Source: Acidimicrobiia bacterium (lineage in GTDB: Bacteria; Actinomycetota; Acidimicrobiia; Acidimicrobiales; AC-14). Taken from it: 64,000 nucleotides of DNA. Each line of letters opens with the position of its first letter. Position 1 is the stretch's first letter. Of the stretch, positions 7,695-15,555 are shown piece after piece. Position numbers and translations under genes: made by a program. The notes beneath the pieces are model-generated. The model was not told where the DNA came from, searched no databases, and was given only the letters and a program-made list of their open reading frames with translations. Location: assembly GCA_023265025.1 (NCBI GenBank), contig JAHFUP010000007.1, forward strand, positions 1-64,000, given 5' to 3'.

Positions 7695-8443
7695 GAGTCG
7701 TCCTCGGCTTGGGTTCGGAGCTGGGCCAGGGCCCGGGCCAGCAGGCGGGAGACATGCATCTGGCTGATGCCCAGGCGGGCGGCGATCTCCGACTGGGTCA
7801 GGCCCTCGAAGAACCGCAGGTGCAGGATCATGCGCTCCCGGGGCGGGAACTGGGCGATCAGGGGCGACAGGGTCACCCGGTGCTCGCTGTCGATGAGGCC
7901 CTGGTCCTCGGCGCCCAGCTCGGCCGAGAGGGACATCTCGTCGTCGCTGCCCGACGGCGCGTCGAGGGAGGTGAAGCGGTAGGCGTGACCGGCCTCGATG
8001 GCCTCCAGGACCTCCTCTTCGGACACCGCGGCCGAGTGGGCGATCTCGCCGATGGTGGGAGAGCGGCCGAGCTCCTGAGAGAGGATGCTGACCACGCTGC
8101 CGAGGCGCAGGTGCAGCTCCTGCACCCGCCGGGGCACCCGGACGGCCCAGCCCTTGTCCCGGAAGTGCCGCTTCAGCTCCCCGACGATGGTCGGCGTGGC
8201 GTAGGTGGAGAACTCCAGGCCCCGCTCGGGGTCGAAGCGGTCCACCGCCTTGAGCAGCCCCAGGGCCGCCACCTGCACCAGGTCGTCGAGTGGCTCGCCC
8301 CGATTGGTGAACCGCCGGGCGAGGTACTCGGCCAGCCCCATGTGCGCGGTGATGAGATCGTCACGCAGCGCGCGATCCCGGGTCGTGGCGTACTGGTGGA
8401 ACTTGCGGCGGAGCTCCTCGCGCTCCTTGCTGTCGAATGCCAT
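7691..8443 (-). CDS. sigF: SigF/SigB-type stress sigma factor
   Basis: A 250-residue group 3 sigma factor. Region 2 is seen in DLITAHMGLAEYLARRF and LDDLVQVAALGLLKAVDRFDP with the FSTYA(T)PTIVGELKRHFRDK segment that recognises the -10; region 3 follows (VPRRVQELHLRL, RSPTIGEIA), then region 4 with LPxRER-like FPPRERMILHLRFF and the helix-turn-helix LTQSEIAARLGISQMHVSRLLARAL. The gene lies 11 nt after the RsbW/UsfX gene, with GGGAAG before the ATG. As in mycobacterial usfX-sigF, the sigma factor is expected to be held by the upstream anti-sigma factor and to autoregulate the operon. Confidence 0.92.
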   Translation of the reverse strand: MAFDSKEREELRRKFHQYATTRDRALRDDLITAHMGLAEYLARRFTNRGEPLDDLVQVAALGLLKAVDRFDPERGLEFSTYATPTIVGELKRHFRDKGWAVRVPRRVQELHLRLGSVVSILSQELGRSPTIGEIAHSAAVSEEEVLEAIEAGHAYRFTSLDAPSGSDDEMSLSAELGAEDQGLIDSEHRVTLSPLIAQFPPRERMILHLRFFEGLTQSEIAARLGISQMHVSRLLARALAQLRTQAEDDS

Positions 8444-8454
8444 CAGCTTCCCGC

Positions 8455-8835
8455 CTAGGTGGACCTGTGTCGCTTGACGAGCCGGAACTGTGGGCCCTCC
8501 TCGCCTGCCGACAACTCACATTCGTCCACCACGGCGGCGAGGATCTGCTTCGAGAGGGCGGACACGGCGGGTTCGTTGCCCAGGCCGTCGGTGAAACGGC
8601 CCGTTCCTTCCACGGCCAGCTGGTCGTCGTCGAGGAGGTAGCGGAGGGTGATGGTCCCCGTCCGGCCGCGGGGTCCCACCAGGGAGAAGCACACCTCGTC
8701 GATGGCGATGCGGAGATCCTCCACCTCGTCGAGGGTGAAGCCAACCCTACTGGCCACGCCGCCGGCCATGATGCGCGAGATGCGCAGGAACTCGGGCGCC
8801 GCCGGCACCTCCAGTCGGACCTCCCCGGTTGCCAC
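8455..8835 (-). CDS. rsbW: RsbW/UsfX-like anti-sigma factor
   Basis: A 126-residue GHKL-fold anti-sigma factor. The helix DLRIAIDEVCFSLVG (about 40-54) corresponds to the N box, but the usual Asn is replaced by Ser; the actinobacterial UsfX branch shows a comparable loss, which supports this assignment over a classical kinase-active RsbW. The second half has the glycine-containing segment DGLGNEPAVSALSKQILAAVVDE. GTG at 8835 has no strong ribosome binding site, so the start is less certain. It is directly upstream of the sigF-like gene. No anti-anti-sigma gene is present nearby, so the release mechanism is not encoded here. Confidence 0.85.
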   Translation of the reverse strand: MATGEVRLEVPAAPEFLRISRIMAGGVASRVGFTLDEVEDLRIAIDEVCFSLVGPRGRTGTITLRYLLDDDQLAVEGTGRFTDGLGNEPAVSALSKQILAAVVDECELSAGEEGPQFRLVKRHRST

Positions 8836-8881
8836 GGGTGTGACCGTACAGGCACAGGCGCCGCCGATGGGAACCGGAGGC

Positions 8882-9568
8882 CTACACGAGGGGCCAGGGG
8901 TAGGCCCGGCCGGACATCACACGGGGGAAGAACGGCCGGCGCAGGATCGCCGCCGCGCGGGCGCGCAGGGCGTCGATCTCCTCAGGTTCCAGCAGGTCCG
9001 CCAGCTCGGCGGGCGGGTCGGACGCCAGCCGGGCCACGTCGGCGAGCCGGTCGGCAGGCAGCGGCTGGCCGGCGAAATCCCAGATCACCGTGCGCAGCTT
9101 GGGCTCCTCGTGCAGGCAGAGGCCGTGGTCGATGCCCCAGATGCGGCCGTCCTCACCGCGCAGGCAGTGGCCGCTCTTCCGGTCGCCGTTGTTGATGAGC
9201 AGGTCGAAGAGGCAGATGAGCTTCAGGGTGTCGTGGAGCTCCGGCCGCTCGAGCATCGTGAAGTAATGCTCCTCGAAGTGGGCGGGCACGAAGTGCTGGA
9301 GCGAGCCCGGGCCGAACGGGCCGTCCTCGCGCAGGACCGTCTCGGGCACGAGTCCCCAGCCGAGTGCCTCCGATACAGCGTGGACCGCCACCTCCCGCCG
9401 GTACAGGCCGGTCGGGTAGTCCCAGAGCGGCCGCTCGCCGGCGTGGGGCTTGTAGATGGCGGCGTCCTCCTCCTCGCCAAGGCACAGATGGACCAGGTAG
9501 GTGCCGTTCGAGCTCCAGGGCATGCGGCCCTTGACCTCGATCTCCCCGCGACGGAGGAGGTCCCTCAC
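8882..9568 (-). CDS. SCO1664-family protein (kinase-like fold)
   Basis: 228 residues starting at a GTG that overlaps the DUF3090 stop (GTGA, 9568-9565); codons further upstream are just the other frame of that gene. It matches the actinobacterial SCO1664 family, distantly related to PI3/PI4-kinases: IYKPHAGERPLWDYP, then LYRREVAVHAVSEALGW with PETVLREDGPFGPGS, and a catalytic-loop-like FDLLINNGDRKSGHCL followed by IWGIDHGLC, i.e. N-D and D-H motifs where kinases bind metal. It is third in a coupled three-gene unit with DUF3090 and an MSMEG_4193-like phosphatase, a trio conserved in actinobacteria without known function. Confidence 0.88.
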   Translation of the reverse strand: MRDLLRRGEIEVKGRMPWSSNGTYLVHLCLGEEEDAAIYKPHAGERPLWDYPTGLYRREVAVHAVSEALGWGLVPETVLREDGPFGPGSLQHFVPAHFEEHYFTMLERPELHDTLKLICLFDLLINNGDRKSGHCLRGEDGRIWGIDHGLCLHEEPKLRTVIWDFAGQPLPADRLADVARLASDPPAELADLLEPEEIDALRARAAAILRRPFFPRVMSGRAYPWPLV

Positions 9569-10059
9569 CGCTCCCGGTGGCCGTTGAGGCGTGGGCAGGT
9601 GTGGCCCTGGGGGTCGAGCGGCTGCCCGCACAGGGGGCAGGGCGGGCGGCCGGCGGCCACCGCCTCGGCGCCGTGGACCGAGAGGGCGGCGACCTGCTCC
9701 CGCGTGGCGGTGATGCGGGCCGAGGCCCCCTCCTCGCCCTCCTCAACCAGCTCCTCGGCCACGATCATCACCCGGTCGGCGTCCTCGTCGTACGTGACGC
9801 CCAGCGAGCCGACCACCCACTCGGCGACGACCGGCTCGATCAGATCCATGCCCGTGGTCGGGATGTCGCCGGGGGGCGGCATGCCGGCCAGCATGGCAGC
9901 CAGGTAGGCCACGAGGGCCGCGACCTGGGTCTTCTCCAGCCGGAGCGACACCACCAGCGTGCCGTGGCGGGCCTGGAGGTAGAAGATTCGCTGGCCCGGA
10001 GGACCGATGGCACCGGTGGTGAGGTGGTCCACCTCGGGAATATCGAAGCTGGAACTCAT
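9565..10059 (-). CDS. DUF3090 family protein
   Basis: A 164-residue protein starting MSSSFDIPEVDHLTTGAIG, the characteristic opening of DUF3090. The middle contains GQRIFYLQARHG and the charged helix EKTQVAALVAYLA. The C-terminus has CPLCGQPLDPQGHTCPRLNG, a four-residue zinc-ribbon-like arrangement (CxxC...HxCxxxN). Start ATG 10059 overlaps the stop of the phosphatase gene (ATGA), and its own stop overlaps the next start (GTGA), so all three are probably translationally coupled. The function of the trio is unknown; the zinc ribbon suggests protein or nucleic-acid contact. Confidence 0.9.
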   Translation of the reverse strand: MSSSFDIPEVDHLTTGAIGPPGQRIFYLQARHGTLVVSLRLEKTQVAALVAYLAAMLAGMPPPGDIPTTGMDLIEPVVAEWVVGSLGVTYDEDADRVMIVAEELVEEGEEGASARITATREQVAALSVHGAEAVAAGRPPCPLCGQPLDPQGHTCPRLNGHRER

Positions 10060-10700
10060 GACGGAGGCGGCGCGGGGGTCTCGGTCGTCGAGTTCACCGA
10101 GAGGACGGTCGGGCCGCCGTCGCCGTAGGCGATGGAGGTCACCGAGCACGGCGAGATCACGATGCGCTGGAACAGGTCGAGATGAGTCCCGAGGGCGTGG
10201 GCGACGGCCGCCTTGATGGTGTCGGCGTGCGACACGGCGACGATCGTCTGCCCGGGATGGGCCTTCCGCAGCCGCTCGATGGCGGTCACCGTGCGGGACT
10301 GCATCTCGACGAAGGACTCGCCACCCGGGAACCGGAACCCGCTCGGGTACGAGTGGACGATCTTCCACTCCGGCGTCTTGGCGACCACCTTGAGCTCCTG
10401 GCCGGTCCAGTCGCCGATGTCGGCCTCCAGTAGCCCCCTGTCGAGCTTGACCTTCATGCCCAGCGCCTTGGCGATGGCGCCGGCGGTCTCCCGCGTCCGC
10501 TCCAGCGGCGACGCGTAGATGGCGTCGACCTTCTTGAGCTTGGCCAGGCGCTCGCCGACGGCCGCGGCCTGGGCCTGGCCGACCTCGGACAGGTGCAACC
10601 CCGGCGCGCGACCGGGCAGGAGCTTGCCGGTCGTCGGCGTTTGGCCGTGCCGGACGAGGAGGACGACGGTGGGGCGCGGCCGGGCCGCGGTGCGGGGCAT
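10056..10700 (-). CDS. MSMEG_4193-family histidine phosphatase
   Basis: 214 residues of the histidine phosphatase superfamily. The phospho-accepting motif is LVRHGQTP at the start; an R in ASPLERTRETA, the E in GLLEADIGDWTG and the second catalytic His in VSHADTIKAAVAHAL complete the active site. Start ATG 10700 gives the normal short N-terminus before the first beta strand; longer in-frame extension to 10841 would run through the stem-loop upstream. It heads the three-gene unit with DUF3090 and the SCO1664-like protein. The substrate is unknown. Confidence 0.9.
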   Translation of the reverse strand: MPRTAARPRPTVVLLVRHGQTPTTGKLLPGRAPGLHLSEVGQAQAAAVGERLAKLKKVDAIYASPLERTRETAGAIAKALGMKVKLDRGLLEADIGDWTGQELKVVAKTPEWKIVHSYPSGFRFPGGESFVEMQSRTVTAIERLRKAHPGQTIVAVSHADTIKAAVAHALGTHLDLFQRIVISPCSVTSIAYGDGGPTVLSVNSTTETPAPPPS

Positions 10701-10724
10701 GAGGTGGGGCCAACCTAGTTCGCC

Positions 10725-10785
10725 CTGACCCCCCGATCTGGCTGCACTGACGTGCCTATTGGCACGTAGCTGCAGCCAGTTCGGG
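10725..10785 (-). repeat. palindromic repeat element, copy 1 (CCCGAACTGG family)
   Basis: Read on the minus strand it begins CCCGAACTGGCTGCA and ends TGCAGCCAGATCGGGGGG TCAG; between them ACGTGCC and GGCACGT form an inner stem around AATA. It lies in the divergent promoter region between the phosphatase gene and udgB. The outer sequences recur at 38347-38408 with a different inner stem. Confidence 0.7.
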
Positions 10786-10818
10786 TGGGGTGGCCCAGCC
10801 CGCCTACGGTCGACCGGC

Positions 10819-11484
10819 GTGGACTCGCTGGAGCTGGTCACCGAGGAGGTTGTGAACTGCCGGGCGTGCCCGCGCCTGGTGGCGTGGCGGGAGCTGGTGG
10901 CGGCGGAGAAGCGGGCGTCGTACCGGGGCGAGGACTACTGGGGGCGGCCGGTGCCGGGCTTCGGCGACCCCACCGCCTCGCTGCTGGTGGTGGGGCTGGC
11001 GCCGGCGGCCCACGGTGGGAACCGGACGGGGCGGGTCTTCACCGGCGACCGCTCCGGCGACTGGGTGTACCGGGCGCTCTGGAAGGCGGGGTTCGCCAAC
11101 CAGCCGACCAGCGTGGCGGCCGACGACGGCCTCCAGCTGGCCGGCGCCTGGGTGGCCGCCGTCGTGCGGTGCGCGCCGCCCGCCAACAAGCCCACGCCCG
11201 AGGAGCGTGACCGCTGCGTCGGGTACCTGGTCCGGGAGGTCGAACTGTTGACCGGGGTGCGGGTGATCGTCTCCCTCGGCCAGTTCGCCTACGACGCCGT
11301 CTGCCGGCTGTTCGCGGTGCGACCCCGGCCCCGCTTCGGCCACGGCGTCGAAGTCGCCCTGCCTGGCGGCCGGACGCTGCTGTGCTCGTACCACCCGAGC
11401 CAGCAGAACACCTTCACGGGCACGCTCACCGAGCCGGCGTTCGATGCCGTCTTCTCGCGGGCCCGGGCGCTCCTCAACCGATAG
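10819..11484 (+). CDS. udgB: type-5 uracil-DNA glycosylase (UdgB)
   Basis: 221 residues from GTG 10819. Family 5 UDGs remove uracil, and often hypoxanthine or ethenocytosine, from DNA in base excision repair. Four Cys for the 4Fe-4S cluster are C14, C17, C118 and C133. Motif 1 is GLAPAAHGGNRTGR (59-72), with Ala at the position where other UDGs place the catalytic acid, as typical for family 5; motif 3 is YHPSQQNTFTGTLT (191-204). The -10-like TACGGT about 12 nt upstream suggests a nearly leaderless transcript. Its last 11 nt overlap the end of the convergent XPB helicase gene. Confidence 0.93.
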   Translation: MDSLELVTEEVVNCRACPRLVAWRELVAAEKRASYRGEDYWGRPVPGFGDPTASLLVVGLAPAAHGGNRTGRVFTGDRSGDWVYRALWKAGFANQPTSVAADDGLQLAGAWVAAVVRCAPPANKPTPEERDRCVGYLVREVELLTGVRVIVSLGQFAYDAVCRLFAVRPRPRFGHGVEVALPGGRTLLCSYHPSQQNTFTGTLTEPAFDAVFSRARALLNR

Positions 11485-13138
11485 AGAACCCGGTCTCCAG
11501 CACCGACTCGGCGTCGATGATCTCGTAGGCGTAGCCCTGCTCGGCCAGGAACCGCTGGCGGCGGGCCGCGAACTCCTGGTCGTTGGTGTCCCGGGCGACC
11601 ACTGTGAAGAAATGGGCCTGGCGGCCGTCGTGCTTGGGCCGCAGGATGCGTCCGAGGCGCTGGGCTTCCTCCTGGCGGCTGCCGAACGCCCCGGAGACCT
11701 GGATGGCCACCGACGCCTCGGGCAGGTCGATGGAGAAGTTGGCCACCTTGGACACGACCAGCAGCATCTCCTCACCCACCCGGAACGCCTGGTACAGCCG
11801 TTCCCGCTCCCGGGTCGCGGTCTTGCCCGTGATGAGCGGGGCGCCGAGGTGCTCGGCCAGAAGCTCGACCTGGTCGATGTACTGGCCGATGACGAGGGTC
11901 GGCTGGCGCGCGGCGACGGCGGCGACGGCCAGGGTCTCCACCACCGCCAGCTTGGAGCGGGCAGTGGCGCCGACCCGGTACCGCTCCTCGGCCTCGGCCA
12001 GAGCGTAGGACATGCGCTCCTCGTCGGTCAGGGTGACGCGCACCTCGGTGCAGCGGGCGGGGGCGATCCACCCCTGGGCCTCGATGTCCCGCCACGGCGC
12101 GTCGTAGCGCTTGGGGCCGATGAGGCTGAAGACGTCGCCCTCCCGGCCGTCCTCCCGGACCAGCGTGGCGGTCAGGCCGAGCCGGCGCCGGCTCTGGATC
12201 TCCGCCGTCATCCGGAAGACCGGCGCCGGCAGCAGGTGGACTTCGTCGTAGATCACCAGCCCCCAGTCCTCGGCGTCGAACAGCTCCAGGTGGGTGTAGA
12301 TCTCCCGCCTGCGGGTGGTGAGGATCTGGTAGGTCGCCAGGGTGACGGGGCGGATCTCCTTGCGCTCGCCCGAGTACTCGCCGATCTCCGCCTCGGTCAG
12401 GCTGGTGCGGGCCAGCAGCTCGGCCCGCCACTGGCGGGCGGCGACGGTGTTGGTGACAAGGATGAGCGTGCGAGCGCCGGCCCGGGCCATGGCGGCCATG
12501 GCGACCAGCGTCTTGCCGGCGCCGCAGGGGAGGACGACGGCCCCGCTGCCGCCGGCGAAGAAGGCGTCGACGGCCTGGCGCTGGTAGGGCCGCAGATCGA
12601 ACCCCTGCCCCTCGTGGAGCACGATGGGGTGGGCGGCGCCGTCGACGTAGCCGGCCTGGTCCTCGGCCGGCCACCCCGCCTTGAGCAGGGCCTGCTTGAG
12701 CCGCCCCCGTTCGCCCCGGTGGACCACCACCGTGTGGTCGTCGATCCGGGCGCCGACCAGCGGGGCGACGGCCTTGGCCCGCAGGACCTCGGTCAACACG
12801 GCCAGGTCGGTGGTGCGCAGCACGAGGCCGTGCACCGGGTCGACCTCCAGGCGCAGGCGGCCGTAGCGGCCCATGACCTCGACGACGTCCACCAGCAGTG
12901 CCTGGGGCACCGCGTAGCGTGACCAGCGCAGGAGGGCGTCGACGACCTGCTCGGCGTCGTGGCCGGCGGCGCTGGCGTTCCACAGGCCGAGCGAGCTGAG
13001 CCGGTACGTGTGGACGTGCTCCGGCGAGCGCTCGAGCTCGGCGAAGGGGGCGATGTCGGCCCGGCACGCCTCGGCGTCGTCGTGGTCGACCTCCAGGAGC
13101 AGCGTCCGGTCGGACTGGACGATCAGCGGGCCGTCCAT
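11474..13138 (-). CDS. XPB-type DNA repair helicase
   Basis: A 554-residue superfamily 2 helicase related to the eukaryotic repair/transcription helicase XPB (ERCC3). After an N-terminal damage-recognition-like region comes RecA domain 1 with LPCGAGKTLVAM (Walker A), IYDEVHLLPAP (DEVH box) and GLTATLVREDG (motif III), then domain 2 with LVIGQYIDQVELLAEHLGAPLITGKT and the QRLGRILRPK motif VI. The start ATG overlaps the stop of the upstream partner gene (TGATG). Actinobacteria commonly pair this helicase with a protein carrying an XPB/Ssl2-like N-terminal domain, as here. Confidence 0.94.
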   Translation of the reverse strand: MDGPLIVQSDRTLLLEVDHDDAEACRADIAPFAELERSPEHVHTYRLSSLGLWNASAAGHDAEQVVDALLRWSRYAVPQALLVDVVEVMGRYGRLRLEVDPVHGLVLRTTDLAVLTEVLRAKAVAPLVGARIDDHTVVVHRGERGRLKQALLKAGWPAEDQAGYVDGAAHPIVLHEGQGFDLRPYQRQAVDAFFAGGSGAVVLPCGAGKTLVAMAAMARAGARTLILVTNTVAARQWRAELLARTSLTEAEIGEYSGERKEIRPVTLATYQILTTRRREIYTHLELFDAEDWGLVIYDEVHLLPAPVFRMTAEIQSRRRLGLTATLVREDGREGDVFSLIGPKRYDAPWRDIEAQGWIAPARCTEVRVTLTDEERMSYALAEAEERYRVGATARSKLAVVETLAVAAVAARQPTLVIGQYIDQVELLAEHLGAPLITGKTATRERERLYQAFRVGEEMLLVVSKVANFSIDLPEASVAIQVSGAFGSRQEEAQRLGRILRPKHDGRQAHFFTVVARDTNDQEFAARRQRFLAEQGYAYEIIDAESVLETGFSIG

Positions 13139-15531
13139 CAGAAGAGTGCCTCCTCGGCTTCGGTGAGGACGCGCACCCACTCGATCCGGTCGACGACGAA
13201 GCGGCGCTCGTCGCCATCGGGAAAGCAGGTCGCGTACAGGTGGCGGGCGTCGATGTCGACGGGCTCGACCGTCAGCTCGGAGCCTCCGCCGCTGGTGCTG
13301 AGGTACGCCATCCGCACCAGCCAGAACTCCTCGCACGCCTGGCCGAGGACGTACCGGACCGCCATGGGGGTCCGGGCGATGTCGGCGGGCCTCACCGCGG
13401 AGCGGGTGCCGGGCAGGGGCATCTCGAAGACGGGGGGCGGCGGCGGGGCGAGCGGCTTCATCCGGAGCTCGGCAACGACCTTGGCCGGCTCGGGCGCGGC
13501 GGCGGGGCGCCACGCCGGCGCCGGCCGCACGGGTAGGCGCCGGGCCGGCGGGCGGGCCAGCAACAGGGAGCCGTCGGCCGCCTCGTGGGCCGGGAGGTAG
13601 CCGGCGGCCTGGAGGGTCGAGGTGACGGTGGCGGCGTCGGCCGGGCTCACGAGCACCGTGGGGGCCAGGGCCCGGAGGCGGAGCTTGGTGGTGGCCCGGG
13701 CCTGGAGGACCTCGGCCAGCAGGGCGGGGTCGTCGCTGCGGACGTAGCTCGTGGCCGCGCCGACCCGCACGATGCCGAACCGCCGGCCGACGTCGGCGAC
13801 CAGATAGGCCAGGGGTTGTGGCACGCCCCGCGTGGCGTGGGCCTCGAGGAAGGCAAGGATCCCCTCGGCGGTGCGGCCGGCGTCGAACGCCCGGCGCACC
13901 GACGCCTCGCCGAACCGGTAGACGGTGGCCGCGCCCTTGGACTCGACGTCGGCCACGAGGTCGAGCTCGGTACGCACCTCGGTGGCCGGCTCGCCGGCGA
14001 TGACCGCGGTCAGGTCGGCTTGGATGACGAACTGGGTCACCGCCGGCGGCACGAGGGCGGCCAGCGCAGCCGATGCCTCCTCGCCCCGGCCGGCGATGAG
14101 CGCCCGGCCGGCGCTGGACAGTGACCCGAGGCCGGTGACCCCGAGCAGCTCCGTCTCCGCCAGCACCCACGACATCAGCATCTGCGGCTGCGCCGGCCCG
14201 CCGGCCCACATCGCCGGGCAGTCCCAGTCGACCCGCTCATGGACGGACCCCGGCGCCGGCGCCTGGCCTGGCGCCGCCTCGCCCAGGACGCCGAGGACCA
14301 GCCGCCGGCGCCGGCCGGCGGCCCGCTCCGGGGCCCGATCGAGCAGCGGGGCGATGGGCTTGTCCTTGGTGCTGATGGCGCCGGCCAGGCTGATGTGGAG
14401 GTCGGCCTCCAGCCATGCCGTCGCCAGCCAGGCCCAGCGGTCGGGGGACTCCAGGCCCAGCCACTCGTCGTAGGCCACGGTCGGCAGGGCGTCGCCGGCG
14501 ATGTCGACCCGGACCAGCCCGGCCACCGCCGCCAGCTCGATGACGTGCGCCGCCTCCCGCTCGGTGCGGTCCATCGCCTTCGCCGCCCGGCGGACCTCAC
14601 GGATCCCGAGGCCGCCGGCCTTGAGGACCGCCGGCGGCTCGGTCGACCAGAGGTCCAGCACGGCCGCCACCTGGCCGACGACGGTCATCGCTCGCTCGGC
14701 GGCGGTGCGGTCCACCGCGCCGGCATCGACGGTCGCCAGACGGGCCTCGGGCCGCCGGAGGCAGCCGGCCGGAAACACCCGCCCACCCCGCAGTGCGATG
14801 GCGGGCTCGCGCGCCATGACACCGGAGTAGTAGTCCTTGACCCCGACGAGGCCCCGGCTGACCAGCCACCCGGCGGGGGTCTTGTCGGTCACGCCGTACA
14901 TGCCGCCGGTGACGCTGACGAGCGGTCCGTCGACGGCGACCCGGCGGGCCAGGTCCTCGGTGCCCGCAGGGCCCTGGGCGACGAGGCGGGCGACGGTGTC
15001 GGGGTCGGACAGGATGCCGGCGATGACGGCGAAGGTGTCCGCCATGGTCCGGGCCGGCTCGGCGCCCAGCCGGCGGGCCAGCAGGTCGAGCGCCGGCCCG
15101 GTGGTGCCCTGGAGCACCGACGACAACGGCGGGCCGAGGCCGGCGGGGTGGTCGAGCTGGCGCATCCCGGCCAGCAGGCGGAGCTGCGCCGGCTCGGCGT
15201 CGGAGCGGAAGACCAGCGCCCGGTCCTCCAGGCGGGTCACGGCCGAGGCCAGGTCGGCGTCGGCGGCGGGCACCCCGAGGAGGTCGGCGAGGTCGTCGAC
15301 GGTGGCCGCCTGCGGGAGCAGGCACAGCGCCTCGGCCGCCCGCTGGGCGGCGCGGTCGAGCTCCCGGTAGCAGTCACGGGCGCTCGGCCAGGCGCCGGCT
15401 CGCGACGCCAGCACCGACCAGTCCCGCGGTGGTGGGGACATGAGGTCCGGGCGCAGGGCGAGGAGTCGGGCCAGTCGGGTGTCGTCGAAGCCGGCGAGGG
15501 TGGCGGCCAACCCCGGCCAGTCACTCGCCAC
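13138..15531 (-). CDS. helicase-associated XPB/Ssl2-like N-terminal domain protein
   Basis: A 797-residue protein without helicase motifs of its own. It has an alpha-helical N-terminal half, starting with DDTRLARLLALRPDL and containing winged-helix-like repeats (TVDDLADLLGVP), and a C-terminal helicase-associated domain that includes AFLEAHATRGVPQPLAYLV and ends in a WYL-like strand-rich part (LYATCFPDGDERRFVVDRI). GTG at 15531 follows GGAG by 6 nt. It overlaps the XPB helicase gene by one nucleotide. Probably an accessory or targeting subunit for the helicase in DNA repair; direct evidence is only family and operon context. Confidence 0.88.
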   Translation of the reverse strand: MASDWPGLAATLAGFDDTRLARLLALRPDLMSPPPRDWSVLASRAGAWPSARDCYRELDRAAQRAAEALCLLPQAATVDDLADLLGVPAADADLASAVTRLEDRALVFRSDAEPAQLRLLAGMRQLDHPAGLGPPLSSVLQGTTGPALDLLARRLGAEPARTMADTFAVIAGILSDPDTVARLVAQGPAGTEDLARRVAVDGPLVSVTGGMYGVTDKTPAGWLVSRGLVGVKDYYSGVMAREPAIALRGGRVFPAGCLRRPEARLATVDAGAVDRTAAERAMTVVGQVAAVLDLWSTEPPAVLKAGGLGIREVRRAAKAMDRTEREAAHVIELAAVAGLVRVDIAGDALPTVAYDEWLGLESPDRWAWLATAWLEADLHISLAGAISTKDKPIAPLLDRAPERAAGRRRRLVLGVLGEAAPGQAPAPGSVHERVDWDCPAMWAGGPAQPQMLMSWVLAETELLGVTGLGSLSSAGRALIAGRGEEASAALAALVPPAVTQFVIQADLTAVIAGEPATEVRTELDLVADVESKGAATVYRFGEASVRRAFDAGRTAEGILAFLEAHATRGVPQPLAYLVADVGRRFGIVRVGAATSYVRSDDPALLAEVLQARATTKLRLRALAPTVLVSPADAATVTSTLQAAGYLPAHEAADGSLLLARPPARRLPVRPAPAWRPAAAPEPAKVVAELRMKPLAPPPPPVFEMPLPGTRSAVRPADIARTPMAVRYVLGQACEEFWLVRMAYLSTSGGGSELTVEPVDIDARHLYATCFPDGDERRFVVDRIEWVRVLTEAEEALF

Positions 15532-15555
15532 GACGGTCTCCAGCGGTCCCGTCGG

